The notes below the pieces were generated by a model, which saw nothing but the letters and a program-made list of their open reading frames with translations, was not told the origin of the DNA and made no database searches. This document shows positions 42,951-53,170 of a DNA stretch of 64,000 nucleotides, piece after piece. Source of the DNA: CAZTGZ01 sp044339595 (GTDB taxonomy: Bacteria > Bacteroidota > Bacteroidia > NS11-12g > UBA9320); assembly GCA_044339595.1 (NCBI GenBank), contig JBIIVF010000001.1, positions 1 through 64,000 of the forward strand, read 5' to 3'. How positions within the stretch are numbered: the stretch's first letter is position 1; each line of letters begins with the position of its first letter. Position numbers and translations under genes: made by a program.

Positions 42951-45752
42951 TTAAAACTTATAAGAGACCCCTGCCGTAATGGTTCTAGGCATCTTGTATC
43001 GGAAGATGACATTGTCATCCTTTTCAGTGTATCGGTTATTTTTATCGTAATCCATGTAAAAAATCAAATCACGGCTTAACAAATCTGATACACCCAATTT
43101 CGCTTCAAGTTTCTTCTTAAGGAAAGATTTGGTTACTTGCAAATCGACCAAATGGCGAGCTCTCTCATAAATATCAGGATATGACGTATTACCAACGTTA
43201 TAAATCCGGTCACCATAGATGTTGTATAATGCACTCACAGACAAATTGTACTTTTCTACATTCCACAAAACACCATAGTTTACTACATAAGGAGATTGAC
43301 CTTGCATAGGGCGATTTTCACTCCAACGATTGAGGTTGTTTCCCTGCTCAATCACCGACTTAATATAGGTAAAATTACCGTACATGGTCCATGATTTATT
43401 GATGTCATATCTAAAATCAAGTTCTCCACCATAACTGGTAGCCCTGGGGAGGTTCACAAAGGATCTTCTGATTACCCCCAACGAAATATCATTGGCCAAA
43501 ACCAATTCGATTGGATTATCAAATTGTTTGAAGAACAGGGCGGCGGTAAAAATCTGTCCTGCTCCGGGATAGATTTCATAACGCATATCCAGATTCTTAA
43601 TCACAGCTCTTTTCAATTTGTCATTTCCTTCCAAAGAACTGGACGTACTGAAATCATAAAAAGAGAAAGGAGCAAGTTCTCTCAATTCAGGCCGAGATAC
43701 TGTTTTAGACGCACTTAACCTAACATTGCTTTTTGAATTGATAGAATACACCACATTCATTGAAGGCAACCAATCGTTAAAATCGGTATTAATATCAACG
43801 ATTTCATTATTTCTGGTAGCAGAAACCAATTGCTGATTATACGCCTCATAACGCAGCCCATATACCGCTCTTAACCTTTTACCAAACTTACTTTCTGACA
43901 TGATATAACCGGCACCTAAGGTTGAATTGGCATCATATTGATGGGATGCATTGGTAATATCATTGAGTTTAAAACCATTTAGGCCCATATTTTCATAGTT
44001 AAAGACTTGATCAATCGGGAGTAATAATAAGGCAGCATCAAAGGTTGAATTTCTTGCCCTGGCAAATCCCATCATTCTGGCATCAAAAGTTCTGTCTTTT
44101 TTCTGAAAAAACGCCCCTGCCTTCAACGTTGAGTTGGCATGTATTGGCATCGGCAATGCCACAGAAGCTCCGGCGGTATGGAGTCTTTCATTCAAATCTG
44201 TGAATAAACGAGCAGCATTTTCATTGGCTGAGTTTATGACACCCAAGGTAAGATTCTCCTTTTCATTGCCACGGTATTCCACGTTTTTGTAATCAGGCAT
44301 ATTACGGGAGGTAACCGCTCTCGACATTTCCCAATTCAATTTCACTTCTTTATCCCGAAAAACATGCTCTCCATTTAATTGACTCAACATCAATTTATTT
44401 TGGGTGTACATGTACGAATAAGCTTGTTTGAAGATTCCTTCCGCCTGACTTGGCCCAATACGCGTTGCTGTGGCATTCTCTCCTGATAAATTGAAGGTAT
44501 TCTTAAAGGAGAATTTGTGATTTTCCTTTAGCTGATATGACAAGTTCAGAAGGGCACCCACTTTAACGTTGTTTTCGTATAAACTATCCAGATAGTTGAA
44601 CTGCGTATTTTTCGCAAAATCATACCAGTTTCTGTCAACCTGTTGAAAGGAGTTAGAATTCCCGTAACTGGTCGAAAATACGATGCCCAATTCTTCTTTT
44701 TTGATTTTAAACACTTTGCCACCTGAAATTTGAGTGCTCAGGTTTGGCATCGCAGTTTTATTGAGCAATGCGTAATTATTGTTTAACAACTTACCTGCAT
44801 CTGCTTCTTTTTGAGCACGTTCCAAATTAGATCCGTTTCTGAGTTCTTCTGTTGTTGGAAAACCTTCCGGTAATTGTCGGGTTCCGTTATCAAATCCCCA
44901 TTTATCCGTTGAACTACCTTGGTAATGCTTAAAATCCTTGCCTGTACTTAGACTGTTATAGCTTGAACTCAAAGACACATTCAAAAAGGGTTTAGAAGGC
45001 GTTTCTTTGGTGGTTACCTGAATCACGCCGCCGGCAAAATCACCGGGCAAATTTGGGGCCGCTGTTTTGATAATCACAATTTGATCTACCATATTGGTCG
45101 GAATCAAATCAAATGAAAATGCCCTTCTTTCAGGTTCTGTGCTTGGTAGTGGCGAACCGTTGATCATGGCCGCATTGTAACGGTCATTCAGACCTCTTAT
45201 TACAGCGAATTTGCCTTGTTGCAAGGTAGCACCGCTGATTCTTTTCATGGCTTCGCCGGTATTGGCATCCGGTGTTCTTTTAATAACTTCGGCAGAAATA
45301 CCATCAGAAATGGTGATATTTTTCTTTTGCTGAAGATACATACCTTCTATGGTTTCCTTTTTGATTTGAGCCTTCACTACAGCCTCCTTCAATTCATTGG
45401 CAGATTCTATCAACAAAACTTTGATATCTTTGATTTCTCCGGCCTTTATTTCAATTCCCGGAACTACCTTTTTGGCGTATGATATATAGTTGAATACAAG
45501 GTTATATTTGCCCGGAGTCAATTTATCCAAAACAAACTTTCCTTCGAAGTCGGTTATAGTTCCTCTGGTGGTACCTTCAATTGATACAGAAACTCCAATG
45601 AGTTCTGAATAATTCTGCTCATCAAGCACAATACCGGTAATTTTGGCTGTTTGCGCAAAAAGTGCACCGGTTGACAAAACAAACACGAATAAGAAGGAGG
45701 CAAAAAGAGTCGGCTTGTTCGATAAAAATGAATCTTGTGTTTTCTTAATCAT
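42951..45752 (-). CDS. TonB-dependent receptor with carboxypeptidase-regulatory-like domain
   Basis: 933-residue outer-membrane receptor. Signal peptide at 1-33; carboxypeptidase-regulatory-like domain about 36-115 (GIVLDEQNYSELIGVSV, ITDFEGKFVLDKLTPGKYNLVF); plug about 120-260 (GATLQQGKFAVIRGLNDRY, PGDFAGGVIQVTTKETP); barrel to the end (TITAGVSYKF, terminal Phe). The plug phrase RGLNDRYNAAMINGSPLPSTEPERRAF is a recognisable subfamily pattern of Bacteroidota outer-membrane receptors without a SusD partner (shown for identification only). The substrate is unknown. Paired with the downstream T9SS beta-helix gene. Confidence 0.9.
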   Translation of the reverse strand: MIKKTQDSFLSNKPTLFASFLFVFVLSTGALFAQTAKITGIVLDEQNYSELIGVSVSIEGTTRGTITDFEGKFVLDKLTPGKYNLVFNYISYAKKVVPGIEIKAGEIKDIKVLLIESANELKEAVVKAQIKKETIEGMYLQQKKNITISDGISAEVIKRTPDANTGEAMKRISGATLQQGKFAVIRGLNDRYNAAMINGSPLPSTEPERRAFSFDLIPTNMVDQIVIIKTAAPNLPGDFAGGVIQVTTKETPSKPFLNVSLSSSYNSLSTGKDFKHYQGSSTDKWGFDNGTRQLPEGFPTTEELRNGSNLERAQKEADAGKLLNNNYALLNKTAMPNLSTQISGGKVFKIKKEELGIVFSTSYGNSNSFQQVDRNWYDFAKNTQFNYLDSLYENNVKVGALLNLSYQLKENHKFSFKNTFNLSGENATATRIGPSQAEGIFKQAYSYMYTQNKLMLSQLNGEHVFRDKEVKLNWEMSRAVTSRNMPDYKNVEYRGNEKENLTLGVINSANENAARLFTDLNERLHTAGASVALPMPIHANSTLKAGAFFQKKDRTFDARMMGFARARNSTFDAALLLLPIDQVFNYENMGLNGFKLNDITNASHQYDANSTLGAGYIMSESKFGKRLRAVYGLRYEAYNQQLVSATRNNEIVDINTDFNDWLPSMNVVYSINSKSNVRLSASKTVSRPELRELAPFSFYDFSTSSSLEGNDKLKRAVIKNLDMRYEIYPGAGQIFTAALFFKQFDNPIELVLANDISLGVIRRSFVNLPRATSYGGELDFRYDINKSWTMYGNFTYIKSVIEQGNNLNRWSENRPMQGQSPYVVNYGVLWNVEKYNLSVSALYNIYGDRIYNVGNTSYPDIYERARHLVDLQVTKSFLKKKLEAKLGVSDLLSRDLIFYMDYDKNNRYTEKDDNVIFRYKMPRTITAGVSYKF

Positions 45753-46227
45753 TTGGTTAACTGTATGTTAAATGCTATTCCCATGTGCTTTTAAGATTAA
45801 TTGAATGTTAGCAACGGATAAAGCTTCGATTTTACGGCACAAAAGTACTCCTCTCATATTTCGCCATTTTCACCGCTATATTTTCGAATTGTTAAGGCGT
45901 GTTAACTGAAGATTAAGCGAACGATCCAAAAAGTTTAGGAATCCCTATAATTTTGATGATTTCGGAACATTTCCGTTTCACGATTTCCACTCAACATAAA
46001 TCAGTATTTCTATCTAGTGTTACAAAATGACCATTTAAGTTTATCGGTCAATTCTTGTAATGATGATTAATATAAAAAGATCACAAACCCCTACTCCACT
46101 AATTGTTATGATTACTGATAACGATTTTGGGTTAAATCGAGTTACCTCAAAAAAACTCTCGGGCCTTTATACTAAATGCCTCAATTTAGCGATATTTGCG
46201 CCCTTATTAACCCAAAGAAGGTTAATT
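45753..46227. other. Intergenic region between the TonB receptor and tRNA-Leu
   Basis: 475 bp. A minus-strand TACTTTTG element (45840-45847) lies 88 bp before the receptor start and may be its -7 box. Near the tRNA, GATATTTG (46191-46198) is a plausible -7 element for tRNA-Leu. The rest is AT-rich with no ORF or repeat that I can support. Confidence 0.5.
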
Positions 46228-46309
46228 GCCCAAGTGGTGAAATTGGTAGACACGCTGTCTTCAGGCGGCAGTTCCGCAAGGTGTGCAGGTTCGAGTCCTG
46301 TCTTGGGCA
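46228..46309 (+). tRNA. tRNA-Leu (anticodon CAG)
   Basis: Class II tRNA of 82 nt. Acceptor arms GCCCAAG / CTTGGGC pair perfectly; the anticodon stem is CTGTC / GGCAG with loop TTCAGGC, giving anticodon CAG for CUG codons. It has the long variable arm expected for Leu and a T-arm with GTTCGAGTC. The discriminator base is A. The 3' CCA is not encoded. Confidence 0.95.
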
Positions 46310-46350
46310 CATCAGTTAAATTACGCAAAGCTCACTTTTTGCGTGTTGAA

Positions 46351-47337
46351 TTATTCATCTAAGTCTTTCAAAAGGGTTCTGGCTGCCTGGAACGGATTGG
46401 CACTCCCTTCTCTGATTTGCTGCGTATATCGATGCATTTTCTCTTCAAATCCTTCGGAGGCATAAAGCTTTTCGAGCCAATTTCGATGCACTTGTTCTTT
46501 GAACCACCAAGTATTTTGTTCTGCCCTGAATTTGGTCAAACCCTGATTTTGGTCCATGTGCTCAAAATATTGATCGATGGAATCCAGTAACTCCAAAGTA
46601 GAGTCAGGCAAATACATGGAGTGCTTTAATACCTTGGGTTGCCAACCATCTGTTCTTGGAGGGAAATAATGCAATGCATTGCGGTAATGATGCATCGCAT
46701 CTAATGCGGATTCTTTCGCGACCCCGTCAAATTTGTTGAGGACGATAAGATCGGTCATTTCCATGATACCTCTTTTTATACCCTGTAATTCATCGCCGGC
46801 ACCGGGAAGCATTAAGAGGATAAAGATATCGGCCATATATCGAATTTCCGTTTCTGATTGTCCTACACCGACTGTTTCGATGATAATGTTATCAAAACCC
46901 GCTGCTTCACACAGCAAGATGGTTTGCATGGTTCTCTCTCCTACCCCACCTAAATGACCGCCGGAAGGGGTTGGTCTGATAAAGGCCTCCTTGCTTTTTG
47001 ACAATTCCTGCATTCTGGTTTTGTCGCCTAAAATACTGCCCCCACTGATGCTGCTGCTCGGATCGATGGCCAATACCGCTACCGACTGGTTTCGATGTTG
47101 AATCAACGACAATCCCAATGCCTCTATCGCGGTGCTCTTCCCAACACCGGGTACACCGGTTATTGCGATTCTTCGGGAAATATGGGCATGATCGGACAAA
47201 ATTTCCATCAACTCATCCGCCAATAAGCGATGTTCAGGCAGGCGGCTTTCAACCAACGTGATGGCTCTGCCTAATGAAACCCGGTTTCCCTCAAGGATTT
47301 CAATGGATAATTGCTTTAAATCAAATTTTGATTGCAT
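46351..47337 (-). CDS. meaB: MeaB-type GTPase, methylmalonyl-CoA mutase chaperone
   Basis: G3E-family GTPase (328 residues) that protects and gates B12 loading of methylmalonyl-CoA mutase. The Walker A motif is GVPGVGKSTAIEAL (about 61-68), followed by LAIDPSSSISGGSILGDKTRM, then IIIETVGVGQSE (switch region) and VLNKFDG (NKxD). The fit to MeaB rather than ArgK is supported by the mutase gene 2.7 kb away. It is transcribed toward the tRNA and is not in an operon with the mutase. Confidence 0.94.
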   Translation of the reverse strand: MQSKFDLKQLSIEILEGNRVSLGRAITLVESRLPEHRLLADELMEILSDHAHISRRIAITGVPGVGKSTAIEALGLSLIQHRNQSVAVLAIDPSSSISGGSILGDKTRMQELSKSKEAFIRPTPSGGHLGGVGERTMQTILLCEAAGFDNIIIETVGVGQSETEIRYMADIFILLMLPGAGDELQGIKRGIMEMTDLIVLNKFDGVAKESALDAMHHYRNALHYFPPRTDGWQPKVLKHSMYLPDSTLELLDSIDQYFEHMDQNQGLTKFRAEQNTWWFKEQVHRNWLEKLYASEGFEEKMHRYTQQIREGSANPFQAARTLLKDLDE

Positions 47338-47532
47338 TCAGTATACGAAGATACGATCAAGTGAATAAATAGTTTGGATATAAAGTAGTTTGATTGGAAA
47401 TTGAGTTTTGGATTGATGAAGCTTTAATAACTCTCGTGCAGAATTTTCTCTAAAAGCATTCCTCTATATTGCGACCATTAAACTTATTGGATTATTTGCC
47501 GTATGGCTTGGACAGATCAAAACAATACAAGA

Positions 47533-48075
47533 ATGACAAACAATTTTAATGCATGGCACCACGTTTCGCCGGGAAACAAATTACCTGAGATCGTAAATGG
47601 GATCATTGAGATCACCAAAGGCACAAGAGCGAAATATGAGCTTGACAAAGAGAGCGGATTATTGCGATTGGATCGGGTTCTTTTCTCTTCTGTGTATTAT
47701 CCGGCTAATTATGGTTTCATTCCGCAAAGCTATTGTGATGATCACGATCCATTAGACATTCTTATTCTGTCACAAATCGATATCGTTCCGATGTGTATCG
47801 TTCCGGCCAAAGTGATTGGAGTCATGAGAATGCTCGATAATGGCGAAGCGGATGACAAAATTATTGCCGTAGCGGTTGGCGATCCCAGTGTTAGTCACAT
47901 AAACGATATTTCAGAATTGCCTCAGCATTTCATTTCAGAATTGCGGAACTTTTTTGAAGATTATACAAAATTGGAAAAAAAGACCGTGGTGGTGGAAGAT
48001 TTTTTTGACCGAAATACGGCTATTGAAATTCTGCAGGATAGCTTTAAAATGTATAAAGAACACTTTGTGAAATAA
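47533..48075 (+). CDS. ppa: Inorganic pyrophosphatase (soluble family I)
   Basis: Hydrolyses pyrophosphate to two phosphates, driving biosynthetic reactions. About 180 residues; the ATG at 47533 fits the family N-terminus best, although an in-frame ATG at 47503 would add ten residues. Active-site segments are [39 protein letters not shown] (signature with the metal-binding aspartates D-x-D-P-L-D) and [12 protein letters not shown]. It stands alone. Confidence 0.95.
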   Translation: MTNNFNAWHHVSPGNKLPEIVNGIIEITKGTRAKYELDKESGLLRLDRVLFSSVYYPANYGFIPQSYCDDHDPLDILILSQIDIVPMCIVPAKVIGVMRMLDNGEADDKIIAVAVGDPSVSHINDISELPQHFISELRNFFEDYTKLEKKTVVVEDFFDRNTAIEILQDSFKMYKEHFVK

Positions 48076-48177
48076 CTGATTCGATTTTCATGCATGTATG
48101 TTTAGTATTCATTGATTACCGAACACCTGCGCTCAATTTTTTCTTTTAATGCTAACTTCGTTGTTCACTAATATTAT

Positions 48178-48558
48178 ATGAAAACTTTCATCCTTTGGCA
48201 CAATCCCCGATGCGGTAAATCAAGGCAAGCGCTCGAAATATTGAGGGGAAAAGGCATAGAACCTAAAATCCGATTGTACCTTCAAGATCCCCCTGATACC
48301 GAAGAAATAAAAATGCTGCTTAAAAAGTTAGGGCTTTCTGCACGAGAAATCACCCGAACCAAAGAATCTGTTTTCAATTCTTTGATTGATCCGGCAAATA
48401 CCGCGGAAGCACAATGGATTAATACGCTGGCACAACATCCCATTTTGATTGAACGGCCGATCTTAATTACAGATCACGCAGCTGTGATCGGCAGACCTCC
48501 CGAAAACATTCTGAAACTTCTACCAGCATCTACTCACATCAATAAAAAAAGCCGTTGA
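48178..48558 (+). CDS. ArsC-family reductase (glutaredoxin-dependent arsenate reductase-like)
   Basis: 126-residue thioredoxin-fold protein with the ArsC redox motif HNPRCGKSRQALEIL (C12) and the family phosphate-binding arginine region ILIERPILI (Arg of ERPI). Members reduce arsenate, while the related YffB/Spx-like proteins have other roles. No arsenite pump or arsR is nearby, so detoxification is unproven. Its stop codon lies in the left arm of the following terminator. Confidence 0.82.
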   Translation: MKTFILWHNPRCGKSRQALEILRGKGIEPKIRLYLQDPPDTEEIKMLLKKLGLSAREITRTKESVFNSLIDPANTAEAQWINTLAQHPILIERPILITDHAAVIGRPPENILKLLPASTHINKKSR

Positions 48559-48579
48559 GGTTCTCAACGGCTTTTCTAT
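48546..48579. terminator. Bidirectional terminator between the ArsC-like and DUF1573 genes
   Basis: A 13-14 bp stem (AAAAGCCGTTGAG / CTCAACGGCTTTT) has a 3-nt loop, with A-run and T-run flanks on opposite sides. It serves both convergent genes. The ArsC-like stop codon at 48556-48558 is inside it. Confidence 0.85.
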
Positions 48580-48594
48580 AAAATGTTTTAAAGA

Positions 48595-49044
48595 TTATTT
48601 ATTTTGATTGATGACTGCCGGTGCAGGTTCAACAGGTGCTGAATCTACAATTCCTTTGATGGTCAAATAGGCAGTTCCTTCTTCACCATTGTGTTTTACA
48701 GTAATGGTTTTGGTGAAATTACCAGGACGGCCAGAAGAATTGTAAACTGCAGTGATTTTACCGGTTGCTCCGGGAGCAATAGGATCACGGGTCCATGTTG
48801 GGGTAGTACATCCGCATGACGCCTGAACAGAAGACAGTACCAAAGGAGCTTTACCTGTATTTTTGAAGGTAAAATCTACGGTTGCTTGAGTTCCCTCTTT
48901 GATGTTACCGAAATCGTGGGTAGTCTTTTCAAAAGTGGCGGTTGGCAAATTTTCAGTAGCAATGGTTACTACCGGTTTTTCTTGAGCCGTTGCAAATCCA
49001 AAAGATCCAAGGGCTAACATAATTAAGGCGATCGATTTTTTCAT
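48595..49044 (-). CDS. DUF1573 secreted/periplasmic Ig-like protein
   Basis: 149-residue protein with a signal peptide (MKKSIALIMLALGSFGFATAQ). One DUF1573 domain follows: THDFGNIKEGTQATVDFTFKNTGKAPL, ending in the signature SSVQASCGCTTP, and then PGATGKITAVYNSSGR. DUF1573 adopts an Ig/MSP-like beta-sandwich common in Bacteroidota envelopes, of unknown role. The C-terminal VEPAPAVINQNK is a disordered tail. A very good promoter lies upstream. Confidence 0.88.
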   Translation of the reverse strand: MKKSIALIMLALGSFGFATAQEKPVVTIATENLPTATFEKTTHDFGNIKEGTQATVDFTFKNTGKAPLVLSSVQASCGCTTPTWTRDPIAPGATGKITAVYNSSGRPGNFTKTITVKHNGEEGTAYLTIKGIVDSAPVEPAPAVINQNK

Positions 49045-49060
49045 GTTTCTAAATTTATTT

Positions 49061-49092
49061 CAAATGTAAACTTTCATCGGCAATGTTACAAA
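49061..49092 (-). promoter_or_regulatory. Promoter of the DUF1573 gene
   Basis: On the minus strand TTTG (49089-49092) and TACATTTG (49061-49068) are separated by 20 bp, 16 bp before the ATG. It is among the best consensus matches in the window. Confidence 0.7.
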
Positions 49093-49113
49093 TGCTGTAC
49101 CAAAAGTAGCATT

Positions 49114-49884
49114 TTAAAAATTTGCTGTTCTTTTTTCTAAAAATGCACTGGTCCCTTCCTTAAAATCAGAGGTTTCGAAAGATTTTCCGAATACTTCAAT
49201 TTCGGTTTTCATACCATCCAAACCTTCCGTGTAGTATGCATTTACACACTCAATGACTTTTGATAAGGCCATCGGCGATTTTGATTTTATCTTTTCGAGC
49301 AGCACTTTGCAGGTATTCAACAATTCTTCCTGCGGCACCACTGCGTTCACCAATCCTAATTGAAGGGCCTCCGGTGCTTTGATCATATCGGCTGTGAGCA
49401 ACAATTCAAGGGCTTTCCCTTTGCCAATAAGTTGAATCAACCTTTGTGTTCCGCCATATCCGGGAGGCACGCCCAGATTCACTTCCGGCTGACCGAAACG
49501 TGCATTTTCACTCGCAATTCTCAAATGACAGGCCATGGCCAACTCACATCCACCGCCCAATGCAAAACCATTGACCGCCGCTATGATGGGCTTAGAACAT
49601 TGTTCGATGGTATTCATCACTGCGTGACCATCTGCACTCATTTGTGTACCTTGATGTACAGTGAATTGGGCAAACTCTGAAATGTCGGCGCCGGCTGCAA
49701 AAGCTTTTGCACCTGAACCGGTTATAATCATGCCTCTGATATCGGCATCTGCTTCTGCAGCTTGAACTGCCAGTTTTATTTCGCCTAATAATTCAATGTT
49801 GAGCGCATTCATTTTGCTCTCGCGATTGATGGTGATCACTTGAATGAACCCTTCCTTTTCTGATAAGATGTTGTTGTAAGTCAT
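49114..49884 (-). CDS. Enoyl-CoA hydratase (crotonase family)
   Basis: Hydrates 2-enoyl-CoA in beta-oxidation or butyrate-type metabolism. The ATG at 49884 (MTYNNILSEKEGFIQVITINR) is preferred; the open frame extends 43 codons upstream without family similarity. Oxyanion-hole motifs are AFAAGADISEF and NGFALGGGCELAMACHLRIASE, and the catalytic Glu pair is seen in GCELA and FGQPEVNLGVPPG (QPE). The short-chain crotonase type is the best fit, but methylglutaconyl- or methylmalonyl-CoA acting members share these motifs. It is divergent from the mutase gene, with starts 127 bp apart. Confidence 0.9.
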   Translation of the reverse strand: MTYNNILSEKEGFIQVITINRESKMNALNIELLGEIKLAVQAAEADADIRGMIITGSGAKAFAAGADISEFAQFTVHQGTQMSADGHAVMNTIEQCSKPIIAAVNGFALGGGCELAMACHLRIASENARFGQPEVNLGVPPGYGGTQRLIQLIGKGKALELLLTADMIKAPEALQLGLVNAVVPQEELLNTCKVLLEKIKSKSPMALSKVIECVNAYYTEGLDGMKTEIEVFGKSFETSDFKEGTSAFLEKRTANF

Positions 49885-49982
49885 GGTAAAAATTTGCGCA
49901 AAAATAGCAATCCTCTTAATAACCGGCTTTCTCTTTAAAATATATCTCAGCCCGCCATTTCTGCTAAATCTCTGAAATGGCT

Positions 49983-49990
49983 TAAGTTTG
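49983..49990 (+). promoter_or_regulatory. Probable -7 element of the methylmalonyl-CoA mutase gene
   Basis: TAAGTTTG matches TAnnTTTG, 21 bp before the ATG at 50012. No clear -33 box is seen. A minus-strand TATTTTTG (49899-49906) sits 14 bp before the divergent hydratase gene. Confidence 0.4.
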
Positions 49991-50011
49991 TGCGTTAGAA
50001 TTAAACCAAAC

Positions 50012-53000
50012 ATGAAAGATCTATTTTCCGTTTTCCCTTTTCAGGATAAAAGTGATTGGACCGAGCTCGTTAAAAAGGATTTGAAGGAAGGTGAATTTCA
50101 GCATAAATTCATTCGACAAACTGAAGGTTTTTTGACGGAAGCACTGAATGTTGAAAACGAAATAGACGGGCAGACTCGAAATTTAAAAACTTATGCCGGA
50201 TGGCAATCTCCCTCTGCGTTAACCATTACTGCAACCAACTATGTTGATTGCCTAAAAATATTACCTCATTTGTTTCAATACGGTGCCGATGGATGCTTTA
50301 TTGAAATTGCAGACACACAACTTTCAGAAGTGCAGAAACTCGATTTACTTCGACATGCAACGCCGAATTTCCCGATTTATATCATCGATGAACAGGACCG
50401 TTTGGAAAGTTGGTATTATCAATGGGTTGCTGCCTATACTGAGAGAGGCTTAACTATTTCGGATATCCGAGGTGGATTGCTTTCAAAGGAAGTAAATCAG
50501 GATTTAAGTTCTTTTCAAGCCATGATCGATCTGTGCAAAGGAAGTCCTGAACTCAAATTGATTCGCATCTTTTACCAAAAAAAGGAAGGTTCAACCCCCA
50601 TGCTTCTGCAATTGAAGGAAATTTTGGAGCATTGGAAGTCAATGGTCCAACAAATAAAATTGGATTTACAAGATACATTGTCCTCAAAAACGCTGATCAT
50701 AATGGATTGTAGTCAGCAGTATTTTGAACAAATCGCTCAATTTCGGGCTTTGCGTATCCTCTTAGAATCTGTACAACCTCAGATTCCGCAACTCGTTGGA
50801 TGGTGTTATACCCCTACTGACAATCCAAAGGATTTTGACCGCTTGGTTCGCGATACCCTAAAAACCATGAGTGGTGTTAAAGGGGGCGCTGACCTGATGG
50901 TTACTCATCCTGTTTTTGCCGATGCCGATTGGTGCCGATGGGCTACAAACATCCATCATTTGCTTCGCGAAGAAGGAAAATTCGAGAAGTATGCCGATAT
51001 AGTTGCAGGTAGTTATACCGTAGAAGCCTTGACTCTCAGAATGGTAGAATCAGTATTAGGACATAAGGTATCTTCAACAACAAACGCCGATAAGAATGAA
51101 ACACTGAACAACTCAATTGCGACTTGGCCTTGTCCTGAAGGATTTGACATTCCAAATTTATTAGAAAATAAAAAAGAAGCGCATGTAAAGTACTTGCCCG
51201 GCATTTCTCCTTATTTAAGAGGCCCCTATGCATCGATGTATGTAATTCGGCCATGGACCATTCGTCAGTACGCAGGATTTTCTACTGCAGAAGCATCCAA
51301 CGCATTTTACAGAAGGAATCTGGCTGGAGGCCAAAAAGGTTTATCGGTAGCCTTTGATCTAGCCACCCATCGGGGATATGACTCTGACCATCCGAGGGTT
51401 AGTGGAGATGTAGGGATGGCCGGCGTAGCCATTGACAGCATTGAAGACATGAAGCTTTTGTTCGATGAAATTCCTTTGAATGAAATGTCGGTTTCGATGA
51501 CCATGAATGGCGCTGTAATTCCCATTTTAGCCTTTTATATTGCCGCTGCACAGGAACAAGGAGTTGCATTGAAGGATTTGAGCGGCACTATACAAAATGA
51601 TATTCTCAAAGAATTCATGGTGAGAAACACGTACATCTATCCACCTTCACCTAGCATGCGCATCGTCAGTGATATTTTTAGCTTCACTTCGAAGCAGATG
51701 CCAAAGTTCAATTCAATCAGCATCAGTGGATATCACATGCATGAGGCCGGTGCGAGTGCAGACATCGAATTGGCTTATACCCTGGCAGATGGCATGGAAT
51801 ACGTGAGGACCGGCATGGCCGCCGGGCTCGATATAGATCAATTTGCACCGCGCCTTTCATTTTTTTGGGCAATCGGGATGAACCACGCCATGGAAATTGC
51901 CAAAATGCGCGCAGGAAGAGTATTATGGTCGTATATCATGCGAAAAATGGGTGCTAAGGATGATAAATCTCTTGCCTTAAGAACCCATTGTCAGACCAGC
52001 GGATGGAGTCTAACCGAACAAGATCCATTTAACAACGTAATCAGAACTACCCTTGAAGCCATGGCGTCTGTCTTAGGGGGAACTCAAAGTTTACACACCA
52101 ATGCTTTGGATGAAGCCATTGCTTTGCCTACCGATTTTTCTGCGGCGATAGCCAGAAATACCCAAATTATTATTCAAAAAGAAACCGGCATTACCCAATA
52201 CATCGACCCTATGGGAGGAAGCCGATATATTGAATATTTGACGGCTCAATTAATGGAACGTGCCTGGAATTTGATAGAAGAAATCGAATCCTTGGGTGGT
52301 ATGACCAAAGCGATTGAAATGGGCGTTCCTAAAAGAAAAATTGAAGAAGCTTCGGCCAGAAAGCAAGCCCGAATAGACAACGGGAATGAAGTGATTGTCG
52401 GGGTCAATAAATACCGGACCGACAGCAATACTGTTTTGAATATTCTCGAAATAGACAATACCGAAGTGCGGAATGCTCAAATTCTGAAACTCAAGCGAAT
52501 CAAAGAGAGCCGCAATCAGATAAAGGTAAATTCATTGCTTGCTCAACTCGAAGCCGCTGCCCAAAATACGGACCAAAATCTATTGGAAATTGCCATAGAA
52601 GCAGCCAAAGAAAGGGCCACTTTGGGCGAAATTTCGATGGCACTCGAAAATGTATTTGGTCGATATAAAGCCAATACACAATCTGTTTCGGGTGTATATT
52701 TGTCTGAAATGAAGCAGGATCCCTTTTTCGGAGAAGCAAGAAAGCGAACCGCACTCTTTGAAACGCGTCAGGGCAGAAGACCCAGAATTCTGGTGGCGAA
52801 AATGGGACAGGATGGTCATGACCGAGGCGCACGTATCATTGCCACAAGTTTTGCCGATATTGGGTTTGATGTAGACATTGGACCATTATTCCAAACCCCG
52901 GAAGAAGTAGCCCGACAAGCCATAGAGAACGACGTACATGTGCTTGGAATTAGCAGTCTTGCCGGAGGGCACCGCACCCTGGTACCAGAAGTTATCGATG

Positions 53001-53170
53001 CATTAAGGACACAAGGAAGAAGTGATATTCTTGTTATTGCAGGAGGTGTAATTCCACAACAAGACTATGATTCCTTAAAGAAATCAGGTGTAGCCGCCAT
53101 TTTTGGACCTGGAACTGTGATCAGCAAAGCCGCCATAGAAATCATGGACATGCTTCCCGACCGGGCTTAG
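50012..53170 (+). CDS. Methylmalonyl-CoA mutase, small and large subunits fused in one chain
   Basis: 1052 residues. Residues about 1-375 resemble the inactive small subunit MutA ([21 protein letters not shown] at the start; [46 protein letters not shown]) but lack that subunit's C-terminal B12-like domain. At about 392 the catalytic MutB portion begins ([22 protein letters not shown] read as family start), with [23 protein letters not shown] and [16 protein letters not shown]. The B12-binding domain (about 923-1052) carries the DGHDRG cobalt-ligand motif and GISSLAGGH. It isomerises methylmalonyl-CoA and succinyl-CoA. MeaB and the epimerase are in the window. The stop overlaps the convergent purL stop by 3 bp. 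Confidence 0.92.
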   Translation: MKDLFSVFPFQDKSDWTELVKKDLKEGEFQHKFIRQTEGFLTEALNVENEIDGQTRNLKTYAGWQSPSALTITATNYVDCLKILPHLFQYGADGCFIEIADTQLSEVQKLDLLRHATPNFPIYIIDEQDRLESWYYQWVAAYTERGLTISDIRGGLLSKEVNQDLSSFQAMIDLCKGSPELKLIRIFYQKKEGSTPMLLQLKEILEHWKSMVQQIKLDLQDTLSSKTLIIMDCSQQYFEQIAQFRALRILLESVQPQIPQLVGWCYTPTDNPKDFDRLVRDTLKTMSGVKGGADLMVTHPVFADADWCRWATNIHHLLREEGKFEKYADIVAGSYTVEALTLRMVESVLGHKVSSTTNADKNETLNNSIATWPCPEGFDIPNLLENKKEAHVKYLPGISPYLRGPYASMYVIRPWTIRQYAGFSTAEASNAFYRRNLAGGQKGLSVAFDLATHRGYDSDHPRVSGDVGMAGVAIDSIEDMKLLFDEIPLNEMSVSMTMNGAVIPILAFYIAAAQEQGVALKDLSGTIQNDILKEFMVRNTYIYPPSPSMRIVSDIFSFTSKQMPKFNSISISGYHMHEAGASADIELAYTLADGMEYVRTGMAAGLDIDQFAPRLSFFWAIGMNHAMEIAKMRAGRVLWSYIMRKMGAKDDKSLALRTHCQTSGWSLTEQDPFNNVIRTTLEAMASVLGGTQSLHTNALDEAIALPTDFSAAIARNTQIIIQKETGITQYIDPMGGSRYIEYLTAQLMERAWNLIEEIESLGGMTKAIEMGVPKRKIEEASARKQARIDNGNEVIVGVNKYRTDSNTVLNILEIDNTEVRNAQILKLKRIKESRNQIKVNSLLAQLEAAAQNTDQNLLEIAIEAAKERATLGEISMALENVFGRYKANTQSVSGVYLSEMKQDPFFGEARKRTALFETRQGRRPRILVAKMGQDGHDRGARIIATSFADIGFDVDIGPLFQTPEEVARQAIENDVHVLGISSLAGGHRTLVPEVIDALRTQGRSDILVIAGGVIPQQDYDSLKKSGVAAIFGPGTVISKAAIEIMDMLPDRA

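Noticed and set aside
46060..46362. Plus-strand 100-codon frame covering tRNA-Leu
   Set aside because: It runs through the complete tRNA gene; the tRNA is well supported and the peptide is not.
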